Assembly: GCF_028816475.1 (NCBI RefSeq)
Contig: NZ_CP118247.1
Coordinates: 1,488,001 to 1,552,000, forward strand
Length of the DNA stretch: 64,000 nt
Origin: Devosia rhodophyticola
GTDB taxonomy: Bacteria; Pseudomonadota; Alphaproteobacteria; Rhizobiales; Devosiaceae
Reading direction: 5' to 3'
Below, one piece after another: positions 16,687 through 25,536 of the stretch. The number at the start of each line of letters is the position of its first letter. The first letter of the stretch is position 1. The position numbers and the translations under genes were made by a program. The notes below the pieces were generated by a model that was not told the DNA's origin, made no database searches, and worked only from the letters and a program-made list of their open reading frames with translations.

Positions 16687-17461
16687 ACTCGCCTCTTTTG
16701 TTGGAAACGGTGATGCCACACACAAGCGACATTGAAAAGGCAAAGCGGTGATTTTGAGGGGTGAAGCGGCTTGCCCACAGCGAAGTTCAGTGACAGGGCT
16801 GCCTCAGCGGAACGTGCTGCCCAACGTCAAGTCGCGAATGGCGCTGGTATTTAGCGCCGATCGGTCACTGTCCCATCACCTTTACCCAGTTTCGCGAACT
16901 GTTCTCAACATCGTCCAGCACCGAAAGCAGGAGTTCCCGAACGGTCATTTTGTTCACACCGGGTCGCTGCAAAACGCTTTTGAAATCCAGCGCCTTAAGG
17001 GCGCTCCCGATATCTTCCTTGACCATCCCCATTCTGACCGAGCCTTCTAACGCGTAGTCACCGTGGCTCTGCCTCCGTTAGAGATAAATTAGTATGCACG
17101 CTATCCAGAAGCCTGGCAACTTTCCAACCACTGCGGCCATGGTGTCCGCCTTCACATCTTAAACGGTCGTCCAATTGTTTGCGTTGAGCGTCAGGCTTGA
17201 AGCACCTGCCTACCGGCGGGCGGCTGATTCAAGTTGCCCGGCCCCATAAGCAAGTATATAATACGCCCCGCCCCGCCTGGTCGTGACCGCCCGAATAATT
17301 TCTGGATCTATAGAACGAAGTTTCTGACCAATCCAGACGAATCTGTCGTCGATAGCATGGCTTCATTAATACAAACTACAAATGATCCCCGCCATCGCCG
17401 ATGGTTTAAGTATGTGTGTTAATAAATATTACCAAGCGCAAACAAAATCATAGGGATCTAA
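16687..17461. other. Gene-poor interval between rnd and the exported protein
   Basis: About 775 bases hold no confident gene. The only protein-like signal is a 55-codon minus-strand reading frame (16865-17032, listed separately). The right half (about 17080-17460) is visibly more AT-rich than the neighbours and has no usable reading frame. Confidence 0.5.
16865..17032 (-). CDS. Possible 55-aa protein, unknown
   Basis: A short minus-strand frame from ATG 17032 to a TGA at 16865. It reads as a plausible amphipathic sequence beginning MGMVKEDIGSALKALDF and containing TVRELLLSVLDDVENSS. The alternative start is ATG 17026. GAAGG lies about ten bases before 17032, a weak ribosome-binding site. No family is recognised. 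It might be a tiny gene or the remnant of a longer one; an in-frame stop 48 bases upstream limits extension. Confidence 0.3.
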   Translation of the reverse strand: MGMVKEDIGSALKALDFKSVLQRPGVNKMTVRELLLSVLDDVENSSRNWVKVMGQ

Positions 17462-17878
17462 ATGACATTCGCAAAAACACTGATTTGTTCAGGATTTATT
17501 CTGGTTCTGAATTCTACCGCCTTCGGCCAAAGCATGGATACATTGCCCGACAAAAGCACACTGCCTGCGGATGTAGTGCAGGTAAGCGCGTCCGTGCCGT
17601 TGATGGGCGAACATTGGGCCAATCCGCAAACCTTGCCACTGGGGCCGATCTACTGTGTGCATGACGACAAGGTGGTTTGCATCGAATATATGATCGCGCA
17701 GCAGGATTTTGCCGACGGCAAATCCTGGCCAACATTGGCCGGGCTGACAAACCTGCCCTCGATCAATCATGTGGACATTGGCTTTGAACCCCACGGCCAC
17801 GAGGGCTACGAAATTCCCCATTACGACCTGCATATTTTCTTTATTTCGCCTGAGGAAAAGGCAAAGATCACCGAATGA
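17462..17878 (+). CDS. Exported protein with His-rich C-terminal motif
   Basis: A 138-aa protein with a signal peptide (about 1-23, MTFAKTLICSGFILVLNSTAFG) and a mature part with His at several spaced positions: INHVDIGFEPHGHEGYEIPHY followed by DLHIFF. The pattern recalls a poorly described family of secreted proteins related to Thermus TTHB210, in which the His cluster may bind metal; I hold that match loosely. AGGGATC precedes the ATG. The gene is isolated inside a decayed interval. Function unknown. Confidence 0.7.
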   Translation: MTFAKTLICSGFILVLNSTAFGQSMDTLPDKSTLPADVVQVSASVPLMGEHWANPQTLPLGPIYCVHDDKVVCIEYMIAQQDFADGKSWPTLAGLTNLPSINHVDIGFEPHGHEGYEIPHYDLHIFFISPEEKAKITE

Positions 17879-17924
17879 GGTTTTGGGGCTCCGGGTGCAA
17901 TATCCGGGGCCTTCTTGCTACAAT

Positions 17925-18086
17925 CTATAGAGGCAGCCCGCCGGTCTGGCGGGCGTTGGCGCGCCAGAGCCGACTCCGCGCCCCCTCTGGCTCGAGATGC
18001 CGATATTTGCCGCCTGAGAACTTTGGCCAGTCCAAGGCCAGTCCAACGCGAACAAGCTCCGCCGCCAAATCGCGCCCGTCAGGCAG
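17925..18086 (-). pseudogene. Relic of a thermonuclease-like (SNase) gene
   Basis: A minus-strand frame reads RDLAAELVRVGLALDWPKFS, then GGKYRHLE and a tail rich in Ala and Arg. This is the C-terminal signature of small secreted Staphylococcal-nuclease-like proteins of rhizobia (aLDWp.yS.GkY). Only about 50 residues remain; the catalytic N-terminal barrel is missing and the sequence before it does not match the family. I read it as a truncated relic. Confidence 0.55.
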
Positions 18087-18309
18087 GAAACCTAAATTCA
18101 TGAAAAAGAGATGGCGTCCAGATGAGGCAGCGCATCTTATTGTCATTCGATTTCAACCAGAACCGAATAGCCTTACCTACTGGTTCGTTCAAAGTCAGGA
18201 CCTAATCACCGACACCCACTTAGTGACATTCACAACGGCGGACAGACAGGTGGATAGGAACCGGACGGGATAAGTGGTTGGGTACTTATGCGAGCGATGC
18301 ATAGGTTAA

Positions 18310-18626
18310 GTGCGAAAGGTGTCGCAACACTTCATCCGGGCGGGCTATGGCTTCATAAGCGGCCTGATGGCGGCGTTCAATGGTTCTCGCGCATCACCAT
18401 TCATGGCCGACGTTGCAGAAAAGTGGCGCAGCACAGTGCGACGCGACATTGATCCGATCAAGGAGCGGACGCGTCAGCGAAGAGAGGCGGCGAGCAATAC
18501 TCATTTTCTCAAGATATCGCCTTCGAAATCCGGGAGGTTATCGAAAATGGTCCGCGAGTACTGACATATCTACAGGCCGGCGGTTATACCGCCAGCCAAA
18601 TCCATTATTGGATTTCCTATCCGTAA
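18310..18626 (+). pseudogene. Possible frameshifted small gene, unknown family
   Basis: Two adjacent plus-strand frames look protein-like and join near 18485-18500. The first contains MADVAEKWRSTVRRDIDP and KERTRQRREAAS; the second, in another frame and lacking a start codon, contains FEIREVIENGPRVLTYLQAG and ends QIHYWISYP before TAA 18624. A one-base change would fuse them into a continuous protein of roughly 100 aa. No family is recognised, so both the gene and its disruption are tentative. Confidence 0.3.
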
Positions 18627-18642
18627 TCCCTAGACGGCAAAT

Positions 18643-20154
18643 TCATTCTTCGGTTTTTGGAACAAGTTCAGATCGATTTTCTCCAAAAAATCCTCGCAAA
18701 GCATGAACAATGGTGAAGCCCCAAATCAGCATGGTGGCGAAACCGAGCCCCGCAGCGATCGGGCGGCTGAAGAACCCGAGCATACTGCCATCGGCGATCA
18801 TCATTGAGGTGGTGAAATTGGTTTCGACCAAGGGTCCAAGCACGATGCCAAGAATGATGGGGGCAATGGCGATCATGCGCGATTCCAGCACAAAGGCGAG
18901 AAGGCCCGCACCCAGCATCAGCATGACGCCAAACATCGAGTTATTGATCGAATATGACCCGACGATGCAGAACAAAAGCACGGCGGCGTTGAGCAAGGCG
19001 CGTGGGACTTCAAATATCCACCGCGCGCTTTTGGCGGCAACCCACCCCAAAGGCAGCATTAAAACGTTGGCTATGGCGAAGACGATCATCACCGCGTAAA
19101 AATTCTGTGGGTTCAGCGTCATCAACGTTGGACCAGGGTCCATGCCTTTCATCACCAGAACACCGACGGCAATCGCTGTAACCGCATCGCCGGGAATGCC
19201 AAATACCATCGCCGGAATCCAAGCAGCGCTAAGGGCGGCATTGTTGGTCGCGCCAGCTTCGACAAGGCCTTCTGGATGACCCGTGCCAAATTTTTCCGGG
19301 GTTTTGGAGGTGCGTTTGGCCAGAGCATAGGTGATCCATGCGGCAAGATCGCCGCCGACGCCGGGCAAAGCCCCCAAAAGTGCGCCGATAACCGAGCCAC
19401 GGACCTGATTTTTGCGGTATTTCCAAATCGTGCTCAGGGTGCCGCCAAAGGGGTTGCTGAGCTTAATCTGGGGCACGTCGGCGATGGCGCGGCGGCCAGA
19501 GCGCATAATTTCGGCAACCGCGAACATGCCGATCATAACCGGGATAAAGCTGATGCCACCCATCAATTCGACCACGCCAAAGGTAAAACGGGGCGTTGCG
19601 GTCAGTGGATCAAGCCCGATTTGCGCAATAAACAGACCGATCATCAGCGCCAACGCGCCCTTGATCATGCCGCCCGAGGAAATCAGGGCGGCGCAGCTCA
19701 GGCCGAGCAGGGCGAGCCAAAAATATTCAAAACTAGAGAACCCAAGCGCAGCCTTGGCTAGAATTGGGGCTGTAAACAACAAGAAGAGAAAGCCAAAAAG
19801 ACCGCCGAGCGATGAACTCATAACACTAATGCCGATGGCCAGGCCCGCCTTGCCTTTTTGCGCCAGACGATAAGAATCCTCAACATAGGCGGCCGATGCC
19901 GGCGTGCCGGGAATGCGCAGGAGTGCGCCGGGCAAGTCTCCTGCGGTAATGGCCATGGCCGTACACGAAATGATTGCTGCGATCGCAGGAATCGGGGGCA
20001 TATAAAAGGTAATCGGCACCAAAAGGGCCGTTGCCATGGTGGCGGTCAGGCCCGGTATCGCGCCAACCAACATGCCAAACACAGCAGCAAGAAAAATGGT
20101 GGCAAGCGTTTCAAAATTGAAGACAAGACCTGCGGCTTCGGCAAAGGCTTCCAT
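18643..20154 (-). CDS. Tripartite tricarboxylate transporter, large permease (TctA family)
   Basis: A 503-aa, strongly hydrophobic protein with about ten to twelve membrane segments. Family motifs are visible in the first third (VGAIPGLTATMATALLVP) and in the middle (GALLGALPGVGGDLAAWITY), two related glycine-rich repeats diagnostic of TctA. It works with the small permease and the periplasmic binding protein encoded just upstream to import carboxylates by a secondary, ion-driven mechanism. The gene follows tctB after five bases. The transported acid is unknown; the link to a DapA-like lyase suggests a sugar-derived acid. Confidence 0.94.
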   Translation of the reverse strand: MEAFAEAAGLVFNFETLATIFLAAVFGMLVGAIPGLTATMATALLVPITFYMPPIPAIAAIISCTAMAITAGDLPGALLRIPGTPASAAYVEDSYRLAQKGKAGLAIGISVMSSSLGGLFGFLFLLFTAPILAKAALGFSSFEYFWLALLGLSCAALISSGGMIKGALALMIGLFIAQIGLDPLTATPRFTFGVVELMGGISFIPVMIGMFAVAEIMRSGRRAIADVPQIKLSNPFGGTLSTIWKYRKNQVRGSVIGALLGALPGVGGDLAAWITYALAKRTSKTPEKFGTGHPEGLVEAGATNNAALSAAWIPAMVFGIPGDAVTAIAVGVLVMKGMDPGPTLMTLNPQNFYAVMIVFAIANVLMLPLGWVAAKSARWIFEVPRALLNAAVLLFCIVGSYSINNSMFGVMLMLGAGLLAFVLESRMIAIAPIILGIVLGPLVETNFTTSMMIADGSMLGFFSRPIAAGLGFATMLIWGFTIVHALRGFFGENRSELVPKTEE

Positions 20155-20159
20155 GGCGT

Positions 20160-20612
20160 TTACCCAAAAATTCCGTGCGGCAACGGAACCCGTAGCGCAG
20201 AGGTGAACATATAAAAGATGGCGGTTGACGCTATGGGACTAAAGATCAGCGCCGATAGCCAATTTCCGCCACTGATCAGCACGATCAGCGCCGCAAACAG
20301 GGTGCCCGACACCAAAAAGCCAAGATAGGGCATGACCAGAATAACAGCGATGATCGCGACCACGACCCCCGCCGCAAACCATGTCAGTAGTTTTGGAGCG
20401 TTTTCTGGTTGATTGGTTCGGGTCACCCAGCCCTGCACAGCCAACACGGCACCAAACACGGCCATTGCCGAGCCAACAATAGTGGGAAATAGGCCCGGGC
20501 CAACAATCATCCCCGCCAATGGTTGAAGCCCCGTCGACTGCTGCACAATCGCGGCGCCGAAAAGAGCAAAAACTACGCCCAAAATACTATCGAATGGCAA
20601 GGATTTGGACAT
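20160..20612 (-). CDS. Tripartite tricarboxylate transporter, small permease (TctB family)
   Basis: A 150-aa membrane protein with four predicted helices, the normal size and topology of TctB. ATG 20612 is chosen over an upstream TTG because AAGGGA lies seven bases before it. It sits between tctC and tctA as in most operons of this type and is thought to stabilise or complete the TctA channel. Confidence 0.9.
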   Translation of the reverse strand: MSKSLPFDSILGVVFALFGAAIVQQSTGLQPLAGMIVGPGLFPTIVGSAMAVFGAVLAVQGWVTRTNQPENAPKLLTWFAAGVVVAIIAVILVMPYLGFLVSGTLFAALIVLISGGNWLSALIFSPIASTAIFYMFTSALRVPLPHGIFG

Positions 20613-20690
20613 GCACAATCCCTTTTCTGTTTAAAAACGCGGTGACCGGGGCGTGCCCCGACCACCAATCAGTTTGGCCTAAATTTAGCT

Positions 20691-21650
20691 CTACTTTGCC
20701 AGACCAACAGCCTGAAGTGCCTTGCCGATTGAGGCATCAGCGTCAGTCATGAAGGCTTCAAAGCCTGCTGCATCGCGATAGTCGATGCCGAAATTGCGCT
20801 GTTTCATGAATTCAACAAATTCATCGCTCGTCACGACCTTATTGAGCGCATCGGTCAAGACCATTTTGACGTCGTCCGGCAGGCTTTTTGGCGCTGCAAT
20901 ACCGCGCCAGGCATAAGCGGACCACTTGTTGCCCAAAGCTTCTTCAGCAGTAGGAACATCTGGAGCGGACGCGACGCGCTCGGTGGCGGCAACGATTAGA
21001 GGTTTGACTTCACCGGCATCGACCATGGGGCGGGCATCGGGCAACGTGGTAGCAACGACGCTGATGGCGCCGGAAGCGAGCAATTGCAGGCTGGCAGCAG
21101 AACCTTCGGAGGGCACCCAAGGGGCTGCGTCAGGGGCAATGTCATTGGTAACAAGAACGCCTGCCCAGCCCAAATGGGCCATACCGCCAAGATTGGCGCC
21201 TGAGGCCTTGATTGAGCCGGGATTGGCCTTCACTTCTGCCAACAATTCCATGATGTCTGGGCCGTCAGCGCGAACAAATACCGCTTCTGGGTCAGCATTA
21301 AACAGGGCCAGAGGTTCGTAATCGGCGAAGCTGAGTGGGGATACGCCTGTCCAGTGATACATCGACAATTCGGTGGTAATGACGCCGAGCGTATAACCAT
21401 CGGGTTCGGCGTAAGAAATCTCGGTGTGGCCCACAATGCCGCCGCCGCCGGTGCGGTTGATGACGTTGATCGGCTGGCCGAGTTCTTTTTCAAGCAGGGT
21501 CGCGATGATGCGCCCAGTGGCGTCGGTGCCGCCGCCTGCACCCCATGGCACGATCAAGTTTATCGCTCGATCCGGATATTGCGCGAAAGCTGGCGCTGCG
21601 GCCAACACCGTGAGCGCAACCGCGCCCGCTATGGTTTTCAAAAATGTCAT
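20691..21650 (-). CDS. Tripartite tricarboxylate transporter substrate-binding protein (TctC/Bug family)
   Basis: A 319-aa periplasmic binding protein. A signal peptide (about 1-23, ending APAFAQ) is followed by YPDRAINLIVPWGAGGGTDA, the characteristic Bug-family opening in which the two aspartate-containing loops bind a carboxylate. It is first in the tctCBA operon and divergent from the DapA-like gene, sharing a 301-bp intergenic control region. Confidence 0.93.
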   Translation of the reverse strand: MTFLKTIAGAVALTVLAAAPAFAQYPDRAINLIVPWGAGGGTDATGRIIATLLEKELGQPINVINRTGGGGIVGHTEISYAEPDGYTLGVITTELSMYHWTGVSPLSFADYEPLALFNADPEAVFVRADGPDIMELLAEVKANPGSIKASGANLGGMAHLGWAGVLVTNDIAPDAAPWVPSEGSAASLQLLASGAISVVATTLPDARPMVDAGEVKPLIVAATERVASAPDVPTAEEALGNKWSAYAWRGIAAPKSLPDDVKMVLTDALNKVVTSDEFVEFMKQRNFGIDYRDAAGFEAFMTDADASIGKALQAVGLAK

Positions 21651-21951
21651 TTACTTTCTCCCAGGAATTTGCGTCGGCGTACCGACAGAATAGGCAACGC
21701 TGAACTGCATTGCGATTTTATATTCCGCATTGTGGACATACCATGCGATATTTCAGAACGCAACACGCCCATATTTCGCCAGGAAAGCTATATTTAGTTG
21801 ACAAAGCGTCCAATCCCTTCATATCAAGTAGGGGATTGAATTCCATATTGCGGAATATATAATTTGCGCTGGTCAACGTTGACGGGCGGGATGTTCGAAT
21901 TTCAGATGAGACGCGCCACGGTGGCCTTTGTCTCGATGTTGGAGGAAACCA
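21651..21951. promoter_or_regulatory. Divergent control region between tctC and the DapA-like gene
   Basis: The 301-bp gap contains two related dyads: TTCCGCATTGTGGAC at 21723-21737 and, on the minus strand, TTCCGCAATATGGAA at 21841-21855. A plus-strand promoter can be proposed from TTGACA (21798-21803) and TATCAA (21822-21827, 18-bp spacer). It would place the second dyad just after the transcription start of the DapA-like operon. The dyads resemble IclR-family sites, and an IclR gene lies at the end of that operon. Confidence 0.5.
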
Positions 21952-22887
21952 ATGACCAACCAAATCGCGCTGTCGCTGCGCAACACGCTCACCGGCATTT
22001 TGCCACCCCTGTCCATGCCCTTTGACGAAAAGGGTAACCTTGCGCAGGGCGAGCTTAAAGCGCAGGTCGATTTTATGATCGAGTCGGGCGTTCGCGGCAT
22101 TGTGGTGGGCGGCTCGACCGGCGAAGGACACACGCTTTCGGCCGCCGAATTCACCCAAGCCATGATCGAAGCTCATGATGCCAATGCCGGACGGGTGCCA
22201 TTTATTGTGGGGCTGATCGTGCAGTCCACCCGCGAAGCGATTGATCGAGTCGTGGCGCTTGGTGACATCAAGATTGATGCCTTGCAGGTGACGCCGGTCC
22301 ACTATTTGTTCAAGCCCGGTCGCGAGGCGACCATTGAGCACTTCCGCGCCATCTGGGAAAAGACCAAGGTTCCCATCCTGATCTACAATGTTATTCCGTG
22401 GAATTATTTGTCGATTGACGACATGCTCGCCATTATGGAAGCCGTGCCCGGCGTTGTTGGCATGAAGCAATCCTCGGGCGATGTGAAGTCGGTGTCCGAT
22501 CTGATGCAGCGCGCCAAACCCGAAAATCTGGTGCTGACCGGTATCGACGCCCTGCTCTATCCCAGTTTTGCCCTGGGTGCGCATGGGGCCATCAGCGCCC
22601 TGACCTGTGCGGTGCCCGGGCTGACGGTCAAACTGTTCAACGCCGTTCAAGCGGGCGACCATGTGACCGCCAAAGACATTCATTTCCGCCTTAACGGGCT
22701 GTGGAATGCCATGCGCCACGACAATTTGCCGGCTTGTGTAAAATACGTGCAACACCGCCAGGGCCTCCCCATGTTCCACCCGCGCGCGCCCATGGAACGG
22801 GTCACCGAGGAGCAGAAGAACAAGATTGATGCAGCGCTCGGCCCTGTACTTGAACTGGTCGATATCCGCGCAAAGTCGGCCGCCTGA
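21952..22887 (+). CDS. Dihydrodipicolinate synthase/N-acetylneuraminate lyase family protein
   Basis: A 311-aa class I lyase or aldolase of the DapA superfamily. The GGSTGE substrate loop is at residues 53-58, the catalytic Tyr at about 145 (ILIYNV) and the Schiff-base Lys at 172 (GMKQSSG). GGAGGAAACC precedes ATG 21952. It is the first gene of an operon with dhaK, dhaL and probably iclR, divergent from a TTT carboxylate importer. That context argues against lysine synthesis and for a catabolic aldolase or dehydratase acting on a sugar acid; the exact substrate is not readable. Confidence 0.9.
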   Translation: MTNQIALSLRNTLTGILPPLSMPFDEKGNLAQGELKAQVDFMIESGVRGIVVGGSTGEGHTLSAAEFTQAMIEAHDANAGRVPFIVGLIVQSTREAIDRVVALGDIKIDALQVTPVHYLFKPGREATIEHFRAIWEKTKVPILIYNVIPWNYLSIDDMLAIMEAVPGVVGMKQSSGDVKSVSDLMQRAKPENLVLTGIDALLYPSFALGAHGAISALTCAVPGLTVKLFNAVQAGDHVTAKDIHFRLNGLWNAMRHDNLPACVKYVQHRQGLPMFHPRAPMERVTEEQKNKIDAALGPVLELVDIRAKSAA

Positions 22888-22947
22888 TGGCGGTGGAGCG
22901 GACTGCCGATAAGGTAATTCGCTCCTCTTATCGACACGGAGGACATT

Positions 22948-23943
22948 ATGAAAAAGCTGATCAATGATCCGGCGAACTATGTTGAGGAGATGCTTGACGG
23001 ATTGTGCCTGGCTCATCCCGGCCTCAAGCGTGTTGGCGTGGACCGTCGCGCAATCACGACAGCAAATCCTATCCGCGCGGGTAAGGTGGGCATTGTATCG
23101 GGGGGCGGCTCGGGCCATCTGCCGTTGTTTACCGGCTATGTTGGCAAAGGCCTGCTTGATGCCTGCGCCATTGGCAATGTGTTTGAAGGACCAACCATCA
23201 ATTCGTGTCAGGACGCTATTGAAGCGGCCAATGGCGGTGCGGGTGTCTTGTGCCTGTTTGGCAATTACGGTGGCGACCGGATGAATTTTGAAATGGCCAG
23301 CGAATTTGCGGCCATGAACGATGTCGACACCCGCACGGTTTTGGGCACTGACGACATTGCCAGCGCCAGCCCCGCCGAGGCGGACAAACGCCGCGGTGTG
23401 GCGGGATTGATTTTTGCTTACAAGGCCGCTGGCGCGCTTGCTGAAGGTGGTGGCTCGCTCGACGCGGTTGAAGCGATAGCGCGCAAAACTGTTGAGAGAA
23501 CGCGCACCGTTGGTGTTGCGCTGTCCTCGTGCCAAATTCCCGGCGCGACCGCGCCCAATTTCACCATCGCGGACAATGAAATCGAGATGGGTATGGGCAT
23601 CCATGGCGAGCCTGGCATTTGGCGCCGCCCCATCCGCCCGGCTGATGAACTGGTCGATGAAATGATCGCCATGCTGCTGGCTGAACGGCCCGAGGGTGCA
23701 ACCCGCGTGGCCATTTTGGTCAATAGTTTGGGTGCGACACCGCTTGAAGAACTTTTCATTCTCTACCGACGCGCCCACCAACAGCTTGAACGCAGCGATT
23801 TGAGGGTCGTGCGTCCGCTTATCGGGCCATATGTTACCTCGATGGAAATGGGCGGCGCATCGATCAGCCTGTGCTTCCTTGATGAGGAAATTGAGGAATT
23901 GCTGGCCGCCCCGGCCGATTGCCCGTTTTGGAGGATAGATTAA
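22948..23943 (+). CDS. dhaK: Dihydroxyacetone kinase subunit DhaK
   Basis: A 331-aa DhaK domain. The GGGSGHLPLFTGYVG loop (about 51-65) carries one substrate-contacting His, and GMGIHGEPG (about 214-222) carries the His that forms a hemiaminal with the ketone substrate. AGGA precedes the ATG. The partner domain DhaL follows after three bases as a separate chain. Related kinases also act on erythrulose or other short ketoses, so the substrate need not be dihydroxyacetone. Confidence 0.9.
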   Translation: MKKLINDPANYVEEMLDGLCLAHPGLKRVGVDRRAITTANPIRAGKVGIVSGGGSGHLPLFTGYVGKGLLDACAIGNVFEGPTINSCQDAIEAANGGAGVLCLFGNYGGDRMNFEMASEFAAMNDVDTRTVLGTDDIASASPAEADKRRGVAGLIFAYKAAGALAEGGGSLDAVEAIARKTVERTRTVGVALSSCQIPGATAPNFTIADNEIEMGMGIHGEPGIWRRPIRPADELVDEMIAMLLAERPEGATRVAILVNSLGATPLEELFILYRRAHQQLERSDLRVVRPLIGPYVTSMEMGGASISLCFLDEEIEELLAAPADCPFWRID

Positions 23944-23946
23944 GCC

Positions 23947-24573
23947 ATGGCGATCACTATTGAGACGCTGACCATAGCCATTGTGCGCGCCGATCAAAGC
24001 ATGACCGGTCTCACCGATGTTTTGAATGCGGCAGATGCCAAGCTGGGTGATGGAGACACCGGCACAATGCTGGCGCGGCTGTTGCGAACTTTTGCTGCGG
24101 TAGATACGCGCGCAGCGCCCGATCTGGGGGCGGCATTCATGGCGTTGGCAAAAGCGGGGGCCGCATCGACCGGCTCCAGCCTTGGCACTTTGGTGATCAC
24201 TGCCATGATGACCGCCGGCAAAGCAACAATGGGTCAAACCGAATTGAGTTGGGACCAGCTTGGTGCGTTGACCGCGGCGGTTCGCGATGCGGCCATGACG
24301 CGTGGCAAGGCCGAATTGGGCGCTAAGACAATTATTGACGGACTCGATGCGCTGGCCCGCCAAATTGAAGGACTGGATGAGCCAACGGTCATTGCCCAAG
24401 CCGGCAGCGCCGCGATGGTGCAGGTTTTGGCCGATTTTCGCGACCGTCCATCGGCTGTGGGGCGCGCGCGCATGTTTGCTGACAAAAGCATTGGCCTTGA
24501 TGACCCAGGCATGCTGGCACTGGCCGAGATCATCTATGCCATAGCCGGGGAGCGGCGCCCCGTTCATGATTGA
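23947..24573 (+). CDS. dhaL: Dihydroxyacetone kinase subunit DhaL
   Basis: A 208-aa all-helical nucleotide-binding subunit. LGDGDTGT (33-40) supplies the aspartates that hold magnesium and ADP or ATP, and AAFMALAKAGAASTGSSLGT continues the active site. In PTS-type systems DhaL is rephosphorylated by DhaM; no dhaM or other PTS gene is in the window, so the phosphoryl donor is open. The gene follows dhaK with a three-base gap. Confidence 0.9.
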   Translation: MAITIETLTIAIVRADQSMTGLTDVLNAADAKLGDGDTGTMLARLLRTFAAVDTRAAPDLGAAFMALAKAGAASTGSSLGTLVITAMMTAGKATMGQTELSWDQLGALTAAVRDAAMTRGKAELGAKTIIDGLDALARQIEGLDEPTVIAQAGSAAMVQVLADFRDRPSAVGRARMFADKSIGLDDPGMLALAEIIYAIAGERRPVHD

Positions 24574-24671
24574 TCTGCCAGATTGGCTTGAGGCGACACC
24601 CCAACTAGACTATGAAATCGAACGCACACGGCTAGAATTTGCCGCGCCGCCAAGGTGCTGAGGCCCAAAGA

Positions 24672-25469
24672 ATGAGCGAATCCACCGCAGCCATTGCGCC
24701 AAAGAAACCGACCCGAAGCGATGAAAGCTTGAAATCCCTGACCAAGGTTTCGCGGGTTCTGGATTGTTTTAGCACCTCGCGGCGCGCTCTTAGCCTGGCT
24801 GAAATTTGCACAGAAACCGGCTATCCGCGCTCCACGGCCCATCGCTTGCTGGCGGCCATGCGCGAAGTGGGATTTATCGAACAAGACAGGGGGCGGGACA
24901 CCTACCGGCTGGGGCTGCGACTGTTTGAGCTGGGCAGTGTTGTACTGGCCAATCATGACTTGAATCGCGAGGGTCACGCCATTGTTGATGCGCTGCATCG
25001 CTTGACCAATCGCGCTGTTCATCTGGCGGTGTTTGATGGGTTGCGCGCAGTTGTCATTCAACGGTCGGAAGCGGAACCGATGCTGGCCACAACCATGGTC
25101 GAAAATTCGCCGGCGCACTGCACCAGCGTGGGTAAGGCTATCTTGGCGTATCAGAGCGGGGAAATCGTGCAGCGCGTCATCGCGACAGGTTTGGAGCGCT
25201 ACACGGAAACCACGATCACCGATCCGGCAGAACTTGCTGATGAACTCGATCAGGCGCGCACGCGCGGCTATGCCATCGACAATGGCGAGCACCAGCCCGG
25301 CCTCCGGTGCATTGGCGCGCCCATTCGCAATCAAGCGGGCCTGGTGTTTGCCGGACTTAGCGTCAGTGCCCCGGCTTGGCAAATGCCCGTTGATGAACTC
25401 GATGATTTGGGCCGGGTGGTGATTTATCACGCCAACCTGATTTCTCAGCGGCTGGGCCATACGCGGTGA
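24672..25469 (+). CDS. IclR-family transcriptional regulator
   Basis: A 265-aa regulator: an N-terminal winged helix (about 25-80, LSLAEICTETGYPRSTAHRLLAAM) and an IclR effector domain (SVGKAILAY, TRGYAIDNGEHQPGLRCIGAPI). ATG 24672 is taken as the start; an in-frame ATG at 24639 would extend it into the end of the upstream gap. It lies 98 bases after dhaL on the same strand and is the best candidate for control of the divergent tctCBA and DapA-dhaKL units, through the two TTCCGC dyads near 21.7-21.9 kb. Confidence 0.9.
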   Translation: MSESTAAIAPKKPTRSDESLKSLTKVSRVLDCFSTSRRALSLAEICTETGYPRSTAHRLLAAMREVGFIEQDRGRDTYRLGLRLFELGSVVLANHDLNREGHAIVDALHRLTNRAVHLAVFDGLRAVVIQRSEAEPMLATTMVENSPAHCTSVGKAILAYQSGEIVQRVIATGLERYTETTITDPAELADELDQARTRGYAIDNGEHQPGLRCIGAPIRNQAGLVFAGLSVSAPAWQMPVDELDDLGRVVIYHANLISQRLGHTR

Positions 25470-25536
25470 TTGCTGCATCGTGCCCCTCCTCAGCGGCGAC
25501 GTGAACACCGGCCCCGAAGGACCGGTATGCTTCGTG

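Larger units (their letters stand above)
17879..18642. other. Decayed interval between the exported protein and tctA
   Basis: No intact gene is supported. The interval contains the nuclease relic (17925-18086) and, at 18310-18626, what looks like a small gene split by a frameshift. Sequence between 18090 and 18300 has no recognisable coding content. Confidence 0.5.

Noticed and set aside
17234..17422. 62-codon plus-strand frame in the AT-rich gap
   Set aside because: No ribosome-binding site, no recognisable features, and a composition typical of random frames.
21718..24567. A very long minus-strand frame (949 codons) opposite the DapA-like, dhaK and dhaL genes
   Set aside because: It is a shadow of three well-recognised plus-strand genes; its translation has no family features and is typical antisense composition.
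24566..24661. 31-codon frame overlapping the end of dhaL
   Set aside because: It has no ribosome-binding site and no known small partner; coding potential is too weak to call.
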